Positions 23,517-24,648 of a stretch of DNA of 24,648 nucleotides are shown in pieces; within the stretch, counting starts at the first letter, position 1; each line of letters opens with the position of its first letter. The position numbers were made by a program, and so were the translations under genes. Under the pieces are notes generated by a model. That model did no database searches and was not told the DNA's origin. It worked only from the letters and a program-made list of their open reading frames with translations. Source of the DNA: DATGSF01 sp035302865 (GTDB taxonomy: Bacteria; Bacteroidota; Bacteroidia; Chitinophagales; Chitinophagaceae); NCBI GenBank assembly GCA_035302865.1, contig DATGSF010000096.1:1-24648 (forward strand), written 5' to 3'.

Positions 23517-24648
23517 ATGGATAAAATTAAATTCGGAACAGATGGTTGGAGAGCAATTATTGCTCAAGATTATACAGTTAATAACGTAAAGAGAGTTACT
23601 CAAGCTTTAGGTTCATGGTTAAAGGAAAAACATGATACTCCTTCTGTGGTGGTTGGTTACGATTGTAGGTTTGGAGGTGAGATGTTCGCCAAAAATACAG
23701 CTATGTTACTATGTGATTTAGGGATAAAAGTTTATCTATCTAAATCTTTTTGTAGTACGCCTATGGTATCTTATGCAGTAAAAGAATTGAATGCTCATCA
23801 AGGAGTAGTAATTACTGCTTCTCATAATCCAGCTAATTATAATGGTTATAAATTGAAAGGACCTCATGGTGGACCATCAAGTGTAAGAGATATTGAAATC
23901 GTTGAATCTATGATTAAAAATGAGGTGCCTGAATTAAAACATGATTTTAATTATTATATTAACAAAAAGCTGATTGAAATTGTAGATTTAGAAGAGATTT
24001 ATATTTCCTATTTAAGGTCAAAATTTGATATAAGTAAACTTGTTAAAAGTGGTATTAACATTGCATACGACGCTATGTATGGAGCTGGTCAAAATGTTAT
24101 TAAAAGATTATTTCCAAATGCAGTTTTATTACATTGCGAAGTAAATCCATCGTTTAAAGGAGTTGCTCCAGAGCCAATTCATAAAAACCTCCAAGAGTTT
24201 AGTCAGTTAATAAAAGATACTCCAGAAGTTAAAATGGGCTTAGCTACGGATGGAGATGCAGATAGAATTGGTTTGTATGATGAGTTTGGTAACTTTATTG
24301 ATGCTCATCATATAATATTGCTCTTGATTCATTATATGGTGAAGTACAAAAATATGCATGGCAAAGTTGTTGTGGCTTTTTCAGTGAGTGAGAAAATCAG
24401 AAAATTATGTGAGCATTATGGTTTAGAACTTGAAGTAACTAAGATAGGATTTAAGTATATTAGTGAAAAAATGGTTGTGGAAGATGTGTTGTTAGGTGGA
24501 GAAGAAAGTGGAGGAATTGCTGTGAAAGGGCATGTTCCTGAACGTGATGGCATTTTTGATGGATTGATGATTTATGAATTTATGGTTGAGACAGGAAAAT
24601 CTTTAACTGAATTAATAGAAGAAGTATATGATATTGTAGGACCATTTG
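23517..24648 (+). CDS. Phosphoglucomutase/phosphomannomutase family protein (partial, runs off the window)
   Basis: The first 377 residues of an alpha-D-phosphohexomutase, which interconverts sugar 1- and 6-phosphates to feed nucleotide-sugar synthesis. The ATG at 23517 gives the classic opening K-I-K-F-G-T-D-G-W-R-A. The phosphoserine loop T-A-S-H-N-P has Ser102 as the phosphate carrier. The Mg-binding loop D-G-D-A-D-R is at 245-250, and the sugar-specificity loop G-E-E-S-G-G is at 328-333. Only part of the C-terminal phosphate-binding domain lies beyond the window end. Whether it acts on glucose, mannose or glucosamine phosphate cannot be settled. The open F-G-T-D-G-W-R start and G-E-E-S-G-G loop suit a bifunctional PGM/PMM. 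It is divergent from the flippase gene and may supply precursors to the same glycan pathway. Confidence 0.92.
   Translation, partial: MDKIKFGTDGWRAIIAQDYTVNNVKRVTQALGSWLKEKHDTPSVVVGYDCRFGGEMFAKNTAMLLCDLGIKVYLSKSFCSTPMVSYAVKELNAHQGVVITASHNPANYNGYKLKGPHGGPSSVRDIEIVESMIKNEVPELKHDFNYYINKKLIEIVDLEEIYISYLRSKFDISKLVKSGINIAYDAMYGAGQNVIKRLFPNAVLLHCEVNPSFKGVAPEPIHKNLQEFSQLIKDTPEVKMGLATDGDADRIGLYDEFGNFIDAHHIILLLIHYMVKYKNMHGKVVVAFSVSEKIRKLCEHYGLELEVTKIGFKYISEKMVVEDVLLGGEESGGIAVKGHVPERDGIFDGLMIYEFMVETGKSLTELIEEVYDIVGPF

Noticed and set aside
1..24648. CRISPR arrays, transposons, prophage or toxin-antitoxin genes
   Set aside because: I looked for regularly spaced direct repeats, transposase or integrase motifs and small paired genes, and saw none. 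The protein named 'recombinase' at 6397-8466 is a membrane protein, not an integrase.

Overview
The window looks like a chromosomal core segment of a low-GC member of the Bacteroidota, most likely of the Cytophagales/Marivirga-Fulvivirga type. The clues are a PorP/SprF-like protein next to a TPR-PD40-OmpA protein (both type IX secretion families), an E1 alpha/beta fusion 2-oxoacid dehydrogenase, a 2TM-domain protein, the secreted protein that databases call 'asparagine synthetase B', and repeated TTG-N19-21-TAnnTTTG promoters, which is the Bacteroidota sigma-A pattern. I see no phage, transposase, CRISPR array or plasmid gene. Gene order and base composition look like ordinary chromosome.

Layout. 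1-354 is an AT-rich leader with one 16-bp palindrome. 355-3661 holds a two-gene unit (PorP/SprF-like, then a PorE-like peptidoglycan-binding lipoprotein-style OmpA protein) closed by a strong terminator at 3690-3727. After about 360 bp without genes comes a lone SAM methyltransferase (4090-4872). A 16-bp perfect hairpin at 5002-5045 separates it from a leftward unit read 10916 to 5064: fused 2-oxoacid dehydrogenase E1, a large membrane protein of the misnamed 'site-specific recombinase' (Gcr) family, and dihydroorotase, the last two overlapping by 14 bp. Divergent from it is a PafA-type alkaline phosphatase (11153-12784). A leftward pair follows: a membrane-anchored J-domain protein and a 63-residue membrane protein. 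Thioredoxin (13567-13884) and tRNA-Asn (13962-14038) read rightward.

Between 14041 and 14987 the segment is less ordinary. It has the tRNA terminator, an 18-bp perfect inverted repeat, a small conserved gene broken by an apparent single-base deletion, and a 116-nt nested imperfect palindrome. From 14988 to 20458 all genes read leftward: 2TM protein, LpxK, DsbD and a GT39-family glycosyltransferase, each mostly with its own promoter or terminator signals. 20642-21904 is a secreted GATase-like protein, 21908-23398 a polysaccharide flippase (leftward), and 23517 to the end a phosphohexomutase that runs off the window.

Functionally the right half leans towards envelope building and periplasmic redox: lipid A 4'-phosphorylation (LpxK), lipid-linked sugar transfer (GT39), polymer export (flippase), activated sugar supply (phosphohexomutase) and electron supply to periplasmic thiols (DsbD, with cytoplasmic thioredoxin encoded nearby). 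The left half has secretion, central carbon metabolism and pyrimidine synthesis. I found no single new multi-gene system. The observations most worth following are the frameshifted small gene with its two flanking palindromes, the misannotated secreted GATase-like protein, the Gcr family protein in a metabolic operon, the J-protein/small membrane protein pair, and active-site departures in thioredoxin and dihydroorotase.
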